Source of the DNA: Streptomyces sp. RKAG293
GTDB lineage: Bacteria > Actinomycetota > Actinomycetes > Streptomycetales > Streptomycetaceae
Length of the DNA stretch: 64,000 nt
Direction: 5' to 3'
Assembly: GCF_023701745.1 (NCBI RefSeq)
Contig: NZ_JAJOZB010000001.1
Span: 8,975,001-9,039,000, forward strand
Below the pieces are notes generated by a model. It made no database searches. It was not told the origin of the DNA and saw only the letters and a list, made by a program, of their open reading frames with translations. This document shows positions 1-8,311 of this stretch, piece after piece; position 1 is the first letter of the stretch; each line of letters opens with the position of its first letter. A program made the translations under genes and the position numbers.

Positions 1-2094
1 TACTTCTTCGAGTTCGACACCTTCCTCGGGCCGCCTGTCCAGCATGTCTGGCTCAGCCCCGGTGGCACCGTGGAACTGATCGAGGCGCACACCAGGAAGA
101 CGATCGTGGAGCGCACTGTGGAGACGAGCCTGGAGACGACGGAGAAGTCGGAGAAGGAGACCAAGCAGCAGGACGACGTCTCCGAGGCGGTCAAGCAGGA
201 GAACGAGAGCAGTACCAAGCTGGGGTTCTCGGTGTCGTCCAACCAGAGGTGGGTCTGGGGCGACGCCAACGAGACCGCGACCATGGACATGACCGACACC
301 CAGCGGCAGGCCCGGGAACAGACCCACAAGCAGATGCGCCAGCAGAGCGAACGGCTGAGCACCGAGATCAAGCGCAGTTTCAAGACCACGTTCCGGACGT
401 ACACGGAGACCACCGACAGCGCCAGCCGGCGGTATGTGCTGCAGAACACGACGGACAAGCTGGTCAACTACGAGCTGCGCCGCAAGATGCGCCGGGTCGG
501 GGTCCAGGTGCAGGACTTGGGCACCCAGCTGTGCTGGCAGAGCTACGTGGACGATCCGGGGCAGGAACTCGGCCTGGCGAAACTGGTCCACCTCGCCGCC
601 CCGCCGGACGTCTCCGGCGCCGCTCCCGGTAACGAACTGCCGATTCCCGACGACTACACCGACGAGGTCACGGGCACGTTCGACCTGCCGGTGGACGGTT
701 ACATCAAATCCGAGGGGCACCCGACCGGAATCTGGCTGTGCGATGTGGAGGTGCATCCCAAGGACGGCTATGCGTATCGGGAGCACGGTGCCCTCAAATG
801 GGTGAGCGGCGGCTCGTTGAGCGTCAACATCGTCACGAATCGTCAGGACGGTGACGGAGGAGTCCCGGACGGCACACCCCTGCCCAAGGAACCCAGTCTG
901 TCCGTCTATGTCACGGAGGGCCACGGCAAGGGCGGCGAACAGCTCCAGTTCACCATTCCCGTGAAGTACACACCGACCGAAGCGCGGAAGAAGGAGGTCG
1001 CCGACCGGAACGCGGCTCTGGCCAAGGAACGCACCTTGGAACTGGACCGGCTGCAGCGGGAGGCCTACATGAAGGCCGCCATCGAACGGATCGATGCCGC
1101 CAGCCGTATCGAACCGCGGAGTTACGAGGTGCTGCGGGAGGAGGAGCGAGTCGTCGTCTACCGCAGGCTGCTCCAACATCTGCTCCAGGTCGGGGATTTC
1201 GTGCCGACCGATCCCCGGGTGCTGCACAAACTCTCCGAACTGGTCAGCTCGATCTTCGACGTGGAGGCGATGCTGTACTTCGTCGCCCCTGAGTGGTGGC
1301 GTCCCCGGCTGCATCACAGCCACCCGCTGTTCGCGCCCGAGCTCGATGCGCTCCCGGACCCCAACGCCGATCAGAAGAAGGTGCGGGCAAGGATGCCCAT
1401 CCCGGTCATCGAGTCCTTCCGACGCAAGCCCCCGGGTCTGGACGACCATGTCGTGGGCTGGTCCGACCGGCAGGACGCGCTGCGCCAGGACAACTACTAC
1501 ATCACCGAGGCATCGGCTCCGGCACGTATGGGCAGTTCGCTGGGGTGGCTCATGCAGCTCGACGGGGATCACCAGCGGAACGCCTTCCTGAACGCCCCCT
1601 GGGTCAAGGCCGTGATCCCCATCCGCCCGGGAAGGGAACTCGCCGCCCTCAACTGGCTCAGCGACAGCAGCATCGAGGGAGCCGAGGGTCTTGACGACCT
1701 GTACCAGCCGGCATCGGCGGGCGAGAACATCAAGATCGTCGACAGTCTGCGCCTCTTCCCCTGGGCGGACCCGGACCTCGTCGTCCGGTACCGGAACCTG
1801 GACCCAGCTGAGCTCACCATCCGTGACGTCCTGCGCTACGTCGCGATCAGCGTCGTGGAAAAGCACCGCAACGGCCTGGAGGTCGTCACCGAGCGGCTGG
1901 AGGACGGGGTGACCCTCAACTACCTTCCTCCGGACAAGGTCTACGAGCACGGCTTCTACCCGCTGGCGGACGGATTCAAGGCCCAGACGCAGAAGCCCTA
2001 CGAGGTGTTCGACCAGTGGGTCGAAGTCCTGCCCACCGACCAAGTGGCCGCTGCTCAGGTCACTTACGACCCGAAGACCGGCCAGCAGATCTGA
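1..2094 (+). CDS. Unknown large coiled-coil protein, 5' end outside window
   Basis: I do not recognise this family. The reading frame is open from base 1 and reads sensible protein (YFFEFDTFLGPP...) before the first possible start, a GTG at 70, so the N terminus lies upstream of the window. At least 697 residues are present. The visible part opens with a Glu/Lys/Thr-rich helical stretch that looks like a coiled coil (about residues 25-150). A globular part follows, with a motif around NYELRRKMRRVGVQVQDL, and a second charged helical stretch lies near residues 320-380. No signal peptide, membrane segment or catalytic motif is visible. The stop lies 8 bases before the phospholipase-D-like gene, so the two are probably cotranscribed. 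The gene is real by codon bias and length; its function is open. Confidence 0.8.
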   Translation, partial: YFFEFDTFLGPPVQHVWLSPGGTVELIEAHTRKTIVERTVETSLETTEKSEKETKQQDDVSEAVKQENESSTKLGFSVSSNQRWVWGDANETATMDMTDTQRQAREQTHKQMRQQSERLSTEIKRSFKTTFRTYTETTDSASRRYVLQNTTDKLVNYELRRKMRRVGVQVQDLGTQLCWQSYVDDPGQELGLAKLVHLAAPPDVSGAAPGNELPIPDDYTDEVTGTFDLPVDGYIKSEGHPTGIWLCDVEVHPKDGYAYREHGALKWVSGGSLSVNIVTNRQDGDGGVPDGTPLPKEPSLSVYVTEGHGKGGEQLQFTIPVKYTPTEARKKEVADRNAALAKERTLELDRLQREAYMKAAIERIDAASRIEPRSYEVLREEERVVVYRRLLQHLLQVGDFVPTDPRVLHKLSELVSSIFDVEAMLYFVAPEWWRPRLHHSHPLFAPELDALPDPNADQKKVRARMPIPVIESFRRKPPGLDDHVVGWSDRQDALRQDNYYITEASAPARMGSSLGWLMQLDGDHQRNAFLNAPWVKAVIPIRPGRELAALNWLSDSSIEGAEGLDDLYQPASAGENIKIVDSLRLFPWADPDLVVRYRNLDPAELTIRDVLRYVAISVVEKHRNGLEVVTERLEDGVTLNYLPPDKVYEHGFYPLADGFKAQTQKPYEVFDQWVEVLPTDQVAAAQVTYDPKTGQQI

Positions 2095-2102
2095 GGCGGG
2101 GC

Positions 2103-3791
2103 ATGCCCACTCCCGAACGTCCTCGGATCACCCCTCCGGCGCGCCGTAAAGCGGACCCGCAGGCCGCGGCGCTGGATCCGCCGCCCCCGCCCGTCACCCC
2201 GGGCACCCGCCCGACTCTGGACTGCACCGTGGACGCCGGGGAAATGGCGAAGCTCCCTCGGCCGCCTCAGAAGCCGCAGCGCGGCACGGCGCACACGGGC
2301 AGCCATTTTCCCGTGACCGGTGGCAACCAGGTGATCGGCTACACCACCGGCCGCTGCTGCTTCAACGACATCGCCGCCGCCATCGGCACCGCGACCCAGG
2401 CCGAACACCGGATCTACATCGCGGGCTGGCTGCTGCAGACCGATACCTGGATGCTGGACGAGCCCCCCGCGCCGAGCAAGGCGACGTATCTGCTGTCCGA
2501 TTTCCTGCAGTCCACACGGGCGCAGGTCAGGACCCTCACCTGGCGCCCACCCCTGGTATTCGGCCCTATTCCGAACAATCAGAAGTGGGTGGACTTCATC
2601 AACGGATTGCCCAATGGGGCGGCGATCGCCGACAGTAAACTGCCCGTATCCGCGACATCCGGTGAGAGCAGGGTGAGCCTGGGTGTGCATCACCAGAAGA
2701 TCGCGGTCGTGGTGGGCTACCGCGGCACGATCGCCTTCCTGGGGGGTATGGATCTCAACAACACCCGGATCAGCAACCAGGGCGTCGAACCCCTGCACGA
2801 CGTTCATCTGCGACTGACCGGTCCGGCCGCCGTCCAGGTACTCAAGACCTTCCAGGAACGCTGGACGGACCATCCCGAGGCGCGGGCGCTGGAGATCAGT
2901 CGATTCGGCGCGAATCCCAACTCCCCTTTCCGCGCGGCATTCCCGGATCCCGCGCCGCTGGCCGACAATCGTGTGCCGAGCTGCACACTGGCTCCCGGCA
3001 CCCGGAGTGCAGACCGCGTGGTAGGCATTGGACGCACCTACGCCGACCTGCGGAGATTCGGGGGCTCCGTATACGGCTTCGCCACCGGCGGCGAATACAG
3101 CGCGATGAACATGGTGATCGACGGCATCCGTCAGGCCCGGCAGACGATCTACCTCGAAGATCAGTACCTGTCGAGCGCCATCGTCCGTGCCGAACTCGTC
3201 AAGAAACTGGCCGAGAAGAGCTTCCAGTATCTGCTCATCCTCATGACCAACTCGGACTCCGTTCCGCCAGGTGAATTCGGGTACCTGCGGGTCTTCCGCA
3301 ACGAGTTCCGACGTGATCTGTTCGCCGTCGACCCCAAACAGGAGCGTTGGGGCATGTACGCACTCAAGAACTGCCCGGATCCCACCCGGCGCTGGTTCGC
3401 CGGATCGTACGTGCACTCCAAGACATGGATCTTCGACGACGAATACGCCATCACCGGGTCAGCCAACTGCACCGACCGCAGCTACACGTTCGACAGTGAG
3501 ATCGTGGCCGGCGTCAGCGAAAGCGGATTCATCACCGCGGGACCCGACGCCTTCGCCGCGGCGCTGCGCATCAACCTCTGGCACAAACACCTCGGCGTTC
3601 CGCACAGTCTGGTCCGCGACTGGCGAGGCGGCGTCAAACTGTGGAAGAAGCCGCCACCGTCGGGCATGGTGTACGACGATGCCCAATTGGAGGTCGACCC
3701 CGCGCTGGGCTCCAACTTCCCCACGGACCCGGCACAGGAAAGGGACGTACAAGTGGGGCGGATCTTCTTCGACACCGACGGCTTGCACTGA
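2103..3791 (+). CDS. Phospholipase D-like domain protein
   Basis: A 562-residue protein of the phospholipase D superfamily, whose members cleave or transfer phosphodiester bonds through two HxK motifs. The first is HHQK near residue 197, followed by a GGMD motif. The second is HSKTWIFDD near residue 437, followed by GSANCTDRS, the usual second half-site. The first 70 residues are Pro-rich and probably disordered. No signal peptide is seen, so a cytoplasmic or non-Sec-exported protein is likely. I chose ATG 2103 because GAGGCGGGG lies just upstream; the frame stays open to 2016 inside the preceding gene. Substrate (phospholipid or nucleic acid) cannot be told from sequence. It follows the unknown coiled-coil gene after 8 bases. 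Confidence 0.88.
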   Translation: MPTPERPRITPPARRKADPQAAALDPPPPPVTPGTRPTLDCTVDAGEMAKLPRPPQKPQRGTAHTGSHFPVTGGNQVIGYTTGRCCFNDIAAAIGTATQAEHRIYIAGWLLQTDTWMLDEPPAPSKATYLLSDFLQSTRAQVRTLTWRPPLVFGPIPNNQKWVDFINGLPNGAAIADSKLPVSATSGESRVSLGVHHQKIAVVVGYRGTIAFLGGMDLNNTRISNQGVEPLHDVHLRLTGPAAVQVLKTFQERWTDHPEARALEISRFGANPNSPFRAAFPDPAPLADNRVPSCTLAPGTRSADRVVGIGRTYADLRRFGGSVYGFATGGEYSAMNMVIDGIRQARQTIYLEDQYLSSAIVRAELVKKLAEKSFQYLLILMTNSDSVPPGEFGYLRVFRNEFRRDLFAVDPKQERWGMYALKNCPDPTRRWFAGSYVHSKTWIFDDEYAITGSANCTDRSYTFDSEIVAGVSESGFITAGPDAFAAALRINLWHKHLGVPHSLVRDWRGGVKLWKKPPPSGMVYDDAQLEVDPALGSNFPTDPAQERDVQVGRIFFDTDGLH

Positions 3792-3962
3792 GTGCGGCGC
3801 CTACGGTCCGGCCTGTGCCGCGGCTCGGGTGCATCACACCGTTCGGCCGGCCCGACGGATTGTGCGCACAACCCCCACTGAGGGACGGTACTTTGCCGGG
3901 TACGGGCATCCGGTCTGCCGGCAGGGCGGGATGTCAGCCGGTCGACTGCTCCGGGGGCATGC

Positions 3963-6740
3963 ATGCGTTGGATCGGCAAGAAACGGAACGGCACGCCGGA
4001 GTCCGGTGATCCGGCGGCCGAAGCGCTCGCGCGGCTGCGGGACGGCAGTGCCGCGGCCGAGCAGGACGGCCGGCAGGGCAGCCCCGGCAAGGCGGTGAAG
4101 CGGTATCGCGAACTGGTCGTTCGGGCGACGGCCGCGCCCGGGCCCGGCGACCCCGCCACGTTGGCCCTGCGGCACCAACTCGCTCACTGGACAGGTGAGT
4201 CGGGCGACACGGAGGGCGCGGTTGAGCTGTTCGCGCAGCTCCTCGCCGACCGTGAGCGGCTGCAGGGATCCCGGCACCAGGACACCGGACTGGCCCGCCA
4301 CCAGCTCGCCCACTGGCACGGCCGGGCAGGGCGAGCCGAGGAAGCCGTACGCCGTTACGAGGAGTTGCATCGTTCGGCCGAGCAGGAGGGTCGTACCGAG
4401 GCCGCGCTCAACCTGCTCTGCGACATGGGCCACTGGCAGCAGCAGGCCGGCGACAACGCCGCCGCGCTCCGCACCTACACCCGGATGCTGAAGACCGCCG
4501 AGGACCGGCTCGGCGGTCGGCACGCACTCACGGGCATCGCCCGCCAGCGCTACGCGGAGCTCGCCGGCGGGCTGCCCTTCGGTCACGAGCGGGGGCACGA
4601 CAGCCTGCAGGACCTGGCCGTGGCGGCCGCCGAGGTCGAGCGGAGTGGCGACCTTTCGCGGGCGAGTCGCATGTACGGCCAGATGGCCGAGAAATGCGGG
4701 CAGTTGTACGGCGCGGGCAGCGACCGGAGACTCGGCGCGCTGGTGTCACAGGCGAAGGCGGCCATGCGGACGGAGGACCTGGACGAAGCCGTCGCTTGTT
4801 TCGGGCGAGTGCTCGCGTGCATGGAGCTGCGAGGAGAGGGCCCGGGTTCGCCCGAGTACGACGTGCTGTCCGAGCAACGGGACGGACTCTCTCGGGCCGC
4901 CCGGGAGACAACACTCCACATCGGCGACACGGCGGGAACCCTGCTGGCCAGACAGGTGGAGGCGGCACCCGCCACGGCCTTCGGGCTGCTGGCCCGGGAA
5001 AGCCGTGCCCGGCACCTCACCCGGGTCTTCCCGGTCAGCGACGGTACCGGTGATCCGCAACCGCACAAGGTGAGCATCGAGCAGTGGTTCGGCGTGCTCC
5101 AGCGCCTGGCCGACCAGGGGTGCGAGGCCCGCGCCTTCTACTTCGGCCGAGCGGACCGTCGACCGAGGCCCGAGGAGATCGCCCTGTGCGAGCGGCTGGG
5201 GCTGCTCGGCGTCTACGTCTCCAACGAGGGCGCCGGCAACGTGAACGTGGCGGCGTACTCCTTCAGAGAGGGAACACCCCAGGAGGTGTCGATCGTCGTG
5301 GTGGACGAGGAGCAGGCGGCGCCGGAACCCGCGCCGGCGCGCGGCCCGGGCGGTGCCACGGCCGTCCATGCCGAAGCCGAGGCGCTGGGGGAGTGGCGGC
5401 AGGTGGGACGGGCCACGTCCGCGCGGACGGTGGAGGATCCGGCGGCCTTCGGCTCCTACGAGGTCCTGGAGCGCGTCGGGGAGGGCGGGTTCGGTCGCGT
5501 CTACCTCTGCCAGGATCCCGACGGCGTCATGGTGGCGGTCAAGACCCTGCACGCGGAGTACGCGGCGGACTCCTCGATCCGGGAGGGGTTCACGCACGAG
5601 GTGCAAGCGGCCCGCCGGGTCAGTGGCCGGTTCACCGTGCCCGTGATCGCTGCCGAGACGAGCGGCGAGACCCCCTGGATGGCCGTGCCGTTCGTCGCCG
5701 CACCCTCGCTGCAGGAGGTGGCCGAGCGGTGCGGCGCCCTGGATGCCGCCACCGTCCGCGGTATCGGTGCGGGCATTGCCGCCGCGCTCACCGCCATTCA
5801 CGCCGAGGGCATCGTGCACCTCGACCTCAAGCCCGCGAACGTGCTGCTGACCGAGGACGGCCCCCGCGTCATCGACTTCGGCATCGCGCAGATCGAGAGG
5901 CTGACCGAGCCCCGGAGCGGGTTCGCCGGTACATACGCCTACGCCTCGCCGGAACAGATACGGGAGCATGAGCGGTTCACCCCGGCCAGCGACGTGTTCT
6001 CCCTCGGTACGCTCCTCGCCCGGCTCGCCCTGGGGCGCCTTCCCTGGGGCAGGAGAGTCCTCGCCGTCATGACCAACATCTGTGACGGGACGCCCGACCT
6101 GGCGGGTCTGCCGGCCGAACTGGAGGACGTGGTCCGGTCGTGCCTCCAGACGGATCCGGCCCGGCGGCCGACCCCGGCCGCGGTCGCCGCGGCCCTCGCG
6201 GCCGGCCTGGCGGGGACGCCCCCTGCACCGGCGGCGGACGGTTACGCCCCGCTTCCCCTGCCTGCCGAGGCGACGACCCTCATCCGCGAGCACGCCACCC
6301 TCCCGGCCACCCGTCACTTCGAGACGTTCGTGCACACCCGGATCGAGAGACGCGACGCCACCACGGTCGCCACCCTCCCGGCGACGGGCGGCGACATCCG
6401 TGACACGCCGCGCGAGGACCGCGCCCCCGACACCGCGGCCCAGGACCTCGAAGCCCAAGTCCTCGCCTGGGAAGGCGCAGGCGGCTCGAAGCCGACCGAA
6501 CAAGTACGCCGGGAATGCGGCGCCTTCGCCGCGGAGGCGCGCTCCCGGCTGGGCGAGGACCACCCCCTGGCCCTGCGTCTCAAGGTCTCCCACGCCATGC
6601 TCAGCTACGACGGACCGGGCGGAACGGCGTACACCGAACGCGTCGTGGACGAGGCTGCCGTGCGTCTCGGTGACGGCCATCCCACGGTCCGGGACGCCCG
6701 TACGCTGCTGGCGGCGCTGAGGTCCGCCCAGCCGGGCTGA
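3963..6740 (+). CDS. Ser/Thr protein kinase with N-terminal TPR region
   Basis: A 925-residue cytoplasmic protein. Residues about 1-300 are TPR-like helical repeats with recurrent motifs such as RHQLAHWxG. Residues 330-450 form an unassigned globular part. The kinase domain runs from about 497 to 740: glycine loop GEGGFGRV near 505, lysine in VAVKTL, catalytic loop HLDLKPANVLL near 619, DFG near 638, and YASPEQ. The catalytic loop has HLD where most kinases have HRD, so activation may not depend on the usual Arg-phosphothreonine contact. A further helical segment follows (about 820-920). No transmembrane segment is seen, unlike most actinobacterial PknB-type kinases. ATG 3963 is preceded by CCGGGGG. 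It sits 171 bases behind the phospholipase-D-like gene and may sense or signal for that pair; this is inference. Confidence 0.9.
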   Translation: MRWIGKKRNGTPESGDPAAEALARLRDGSAAAEQDGRQGSPGKAVKRYRELVVRATAAPGPGDPATLALRHQLAHWTGESGDTEGAVELFAQLLADRERLQGSRHQDTGLARHQLAHWHGRAGRAEEAVRRYEELHRSAEQEGRTEAALNLLCDMGHWQQQAGDNAAALRTYTRMLKTAEDRLGGRHALTGIARQRYAELAGGLPFGHERGHDSLQDLAVAAAEVERSGDLSRASRMYGQMAEKCGQLYGAGSDRRLGALVSQAKAAMRTEDLDEAVACFGRVLACMELRGEGPGSPEYDVLSEQRDGLSRAARETTLHIGDTAGTLLARQVEAAPATAFGLLARESRARHLTRVFPVSDGTGDPQPHKVSIEQWFGVLQRLADQGCEARAFYFGRADRRPRPEEIALCERLGLLGVYVSNEGAGNVNVAAYSFREGTPQEVSIVVVDEEQAAPEPAPARGPGGATAVHAEAEALGEWRQVGRATSARTVEDPAAFGSYEVLERVGEGGFGRVYLCQDPDGVMVAVKTLHAEYAADSSIREGFTHEVQAARRVSGRFTVPVIAAETSGETPWMAVPFVAAPSLQEVAERCGALDAATVRGIGAGIAAALTAIHAEGIVHLDLKPANVLLTEDGPRVIDFGIAQIERLTEPRSGFAGTYAYASPEQIREHERFTPASDVFSLGTLLARLALGRLPWGRRVLAVMTNICDGTPDLAGLPAELEDVVRSCLQTDPARRPTPAAVAAALAAGLAGTPPAPAADGYAPLPLPAEATTLIREHATLPATRHFETFVHTRIERRDATTVATLPATGGDIRDTPREDRAPDTAAQDLEAQVLAWEGAGGSKPTEQVRRECGAFAAEARSRLGEDHPLALRLKVSHAMLSYDGPGGTAYTERVVDEAAVRLGDGHPTVRDARTLLAALRSAQPG

Positions 6741-6789
6741 GTTCTCCCTGCGGCGTCCGAATAATCCGGGCATCGCCGGGCATGGCCGC

Positions 6790-6820
6790 GCGCCCGCCGG
6801 GGGACGGCCCCGGCGGGCGC
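6790..6820. terminator. Bidirectional hairpin terminator
   Basis: Perfect 13-bp stem (GCGCCCGCCGGGG at 6790-6802 and its complement at 6808-6820) with a 5-base loop. It lies between the convergent kinase gene and the doxX-like gene. There is no T-run, as is usual in GC-rich actinobacteria. Confidence 0.75.
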
Positions 6821-6852
6821 TGGCTGCTGCGACGGCTTGCAGGCTTGGGCGT

Positions 6853-7311
6853 TCACGCCCGGTGGCGGACCAACTGGACCAGTTCCGCGTTGTGGTGGCG
6901 GCGGGCCCAGGCGATCAGGGCGAAGGGGATGATCAGGATCAGTGGGGTGGCCGCGTAAGAGCCGTCCAGTGCGGTCACGTTGGTGATGAACGCGCCGATC
7001 ATCAGGCCGATGAAGGCGGTCGCGGCGACGCCGGACAGAACCGGGATCAGCAGGGCGATCCCGCCGGCCACCTCAAGGCTGCCGACGAAGTACATGTACC
7101 AGTCGCCGAAGCCGATCTTGTCGAAGCTCTCGGCGGCGGCGCTCACCGCGAACAGCTTGGGCAGCCCGCTGGCGACGATGAAGAACAACGCGAGCACGAC
7201 CTGCAGTGTACGCAGCGCGATGCGGGCCTTGTGCCCCGGAGCGGCGGCGGTGCGGGACGTGTCAGCGGTGGCGGCGGTGGCGGTCGTGGTGGGCAGGGCT
7301 GCCTGGGACAT
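6853..7311 (-). CDS. DoxX family membrane protein
   Basis: A 152-residue integral membrane protein of the DoxX family, with a short Thr/Ala-rich N terminus and four predicted membrane helices (the first around LQVVLALFFIVASGLPKLF, then GSLEVAGGIALLIPVL, ATAFIGLMIGAFI and LILIIPFALIAWA). DoxX proteins are linked in some actinobacteria to thiol and redox homeostasis, but the role here is unknown. The ribosome site AAAGGAG gives two adjacent ATG codons, at 7314 and 7311. The second has the better spacing (6 nt). The frame is open further up to 7368, but the inverted repeat at 7328-7348 would then be inside the gene. It is a single gene, convergent with the kinase and sharing the terminator at 6790. 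Confidence 0.85.
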   Translation of the reverse strand: MSQAALPTTTATAATADTSRTAAAPGHKARIALRTLQVVLALFFIVASGLPKLFAVSAAAESFDKIGFGDWYMYFVGSLEVAGGIALLIPVLSGVAATAFIGLMIGAFITNVTALDGSYAATPLILIIPFALIAWARRHHNAELVQLVRHRA

Positions 7312-7327
7312 CATGATCTCCTTTGCG

Positions 7328-7348
7328 GAAAGCACCCGTTGTGCTTTC
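7328..7348. promoter_or_regulatory. Inverted repeat in the doxX leader
   Basis: GAAAGCAC (7328-7335), spacer CCGTT, then GTGCTTTC (7341-7348), a perfect 8-bp inverted repeat immediately upstream of the ribosome site of the doxX-like gene. It could be a repressor operator or an mRNA hairpin. No obvious cognate regulator is adjacent. Confidence 0.45.
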
Positions 7349-7456
7349 AAGGAGGTAGACGGCGCCACTCCACCGAACTCATCGGCCGCGGCGAACTTTT
7401 GTGTGCGGAAGCCGGAACGCTCCGGTCGTCGTAGCTCCTCGCCGGTTCGGGCCGTC

Positions 7457-8248
7457 TCAGCGTTTGTGGCGCTGGGCCAGAGTGATCTGCCCGACGAAGG
7501 ACTCGAGCGCGGCCCTGCGCTGGACGGCGGCGCCCAGTGAGGGGAAGAGGCTGCCGATGGCGCTGCCCAGTCGCAGTTCGACCGGCGCGACGTTCACTTC
7601 GGCCCGGTCACGTTCGACGGCACTGACCGCACCCGCCGCCACACGTTCGGGTGTGACGGTACGAACCCCGGCGGGCGGTGTGGCACCGGTGTCGGCGAAC
7701 ATCCCCGCGCCGCGGACGAATCCCGGCTGCACGATGGACACACCGACGCCGGTGCGGTGCAGATCCTGCCGCAGGGCGTGGGCGAATCCGCGCAGTCCGA
7801 ACTTCGCGGCGCTGTAGAGCGAGGTGGCGGGGGACGAGGTCCGTCCCGAGATCGAGCCGATCATCAGGAGGTGACCGCGGCCGGCTGCCACCATGTGCGG
7901 CGCCAGCAGCCGGGAGAGCATCAACGGTGCGCGCAGGTTCACCTCCAAGGACCGGTCGATCTCCTCGGGAGTGAAGTCGAGCAGGGCGCCACTGGCGGGC
8001 AGCGCCGCGTTGGCGACCAGGATGTCCACCGGGCCGGCCTCCTCGGCCAGGCGTATGACCGCGTCGCGGTCGCTGAGATCCGCGACCAGCACCCGTGCGC
8101 CCAGGGACGCTTCGAGCTCCTTGAGCGATTCGGCGCGCCGGCCGGTGATCACCAGACGGGCGCCCTTGGCGGCCAGGGCCTTCGCCAGGGCATGGCCGAT
8201 GCCGCCGCCGGCGCCGGTGAGAAGAACGGTCGATCCGTTGATGTCCAT
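7457..8248 (-). CDS. SDR family NAD(P)-dependent oxidoreductase
   Basis: A 263-residue classical short-chain dehydrogenase/reductase. The cofactor motif TGAGGGIG is near residue 12, the structural motif NAAL near 88, a catalytic Ser lies in IGSIS, and YSAAK provides the active-site Tyr and Lys. The Arg in VITGRR after the second strand suggests NADP(H) preference. Substrate unknown. The chosen start is ATG 8248 with GGAGG 9 bases upstream; an ATG at 8257 directly abuts the GGAGG and is less likely. The gene diverges from the amidase-TetR pair across the 24-bp palindrome at 8265, so it is probably controlled by the same TetR protein. Confidence 0.9.
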   Translation of the reverse strand: MDINGSTVLLTGAGGGIGHALAKALAAKGARLVITGRRAESLKELEASLGARVLVADLSDRDAVIRLAEEAGPVDILVANAALPASGALLDFTPEEIDRSLEVNLRAPLMLSRLLAPHMVAAGRGHLLMIGSISGRTSSPATSLYSAAKFGLRGFAHALRQDLHRTGVGVSIVQPGFVRGAGMFADTGATPPAGVRTVTPERVAAGAVSAVERDRAEVNVAPVELRLGSAIGSLFPSLGAAVQRRAALESFVGQITLAQRHKR

Positions 8249-8264
8249 GGGGGCCATCCTCCAC

Positions 8265-8288
8265 TACTGTTCGTTCGAACGAACAGTA
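8265..8288. promoter_or_regulatory. Perfect 24-bp palindromic operator, probable TetR site
   Basis: Bases 8265-8288 read the same on both strands; the centre is GTTCGTTCGAACGAAC and the outer ends are TACT/AGTA. It lies in the only intergenic space between the divergent SDR and amidase genes, 17 bases before the SDR start and 24 before the amidase start. A TetR-type gene is the last of the amidase transcript, so this is most likely its operator controlling both directions. Confidence 0.8.
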
Positions 8289-8311
8289 CTTGCGGGCGAA
8301 AGGACAGAACG

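Noticed and set aside
2064..3416. 450-codon minus-strand frame opposite the phospholipase-D gene
   Set aside because: Antisense to a gene with two HxK motifs; no homology-like motif of its own.
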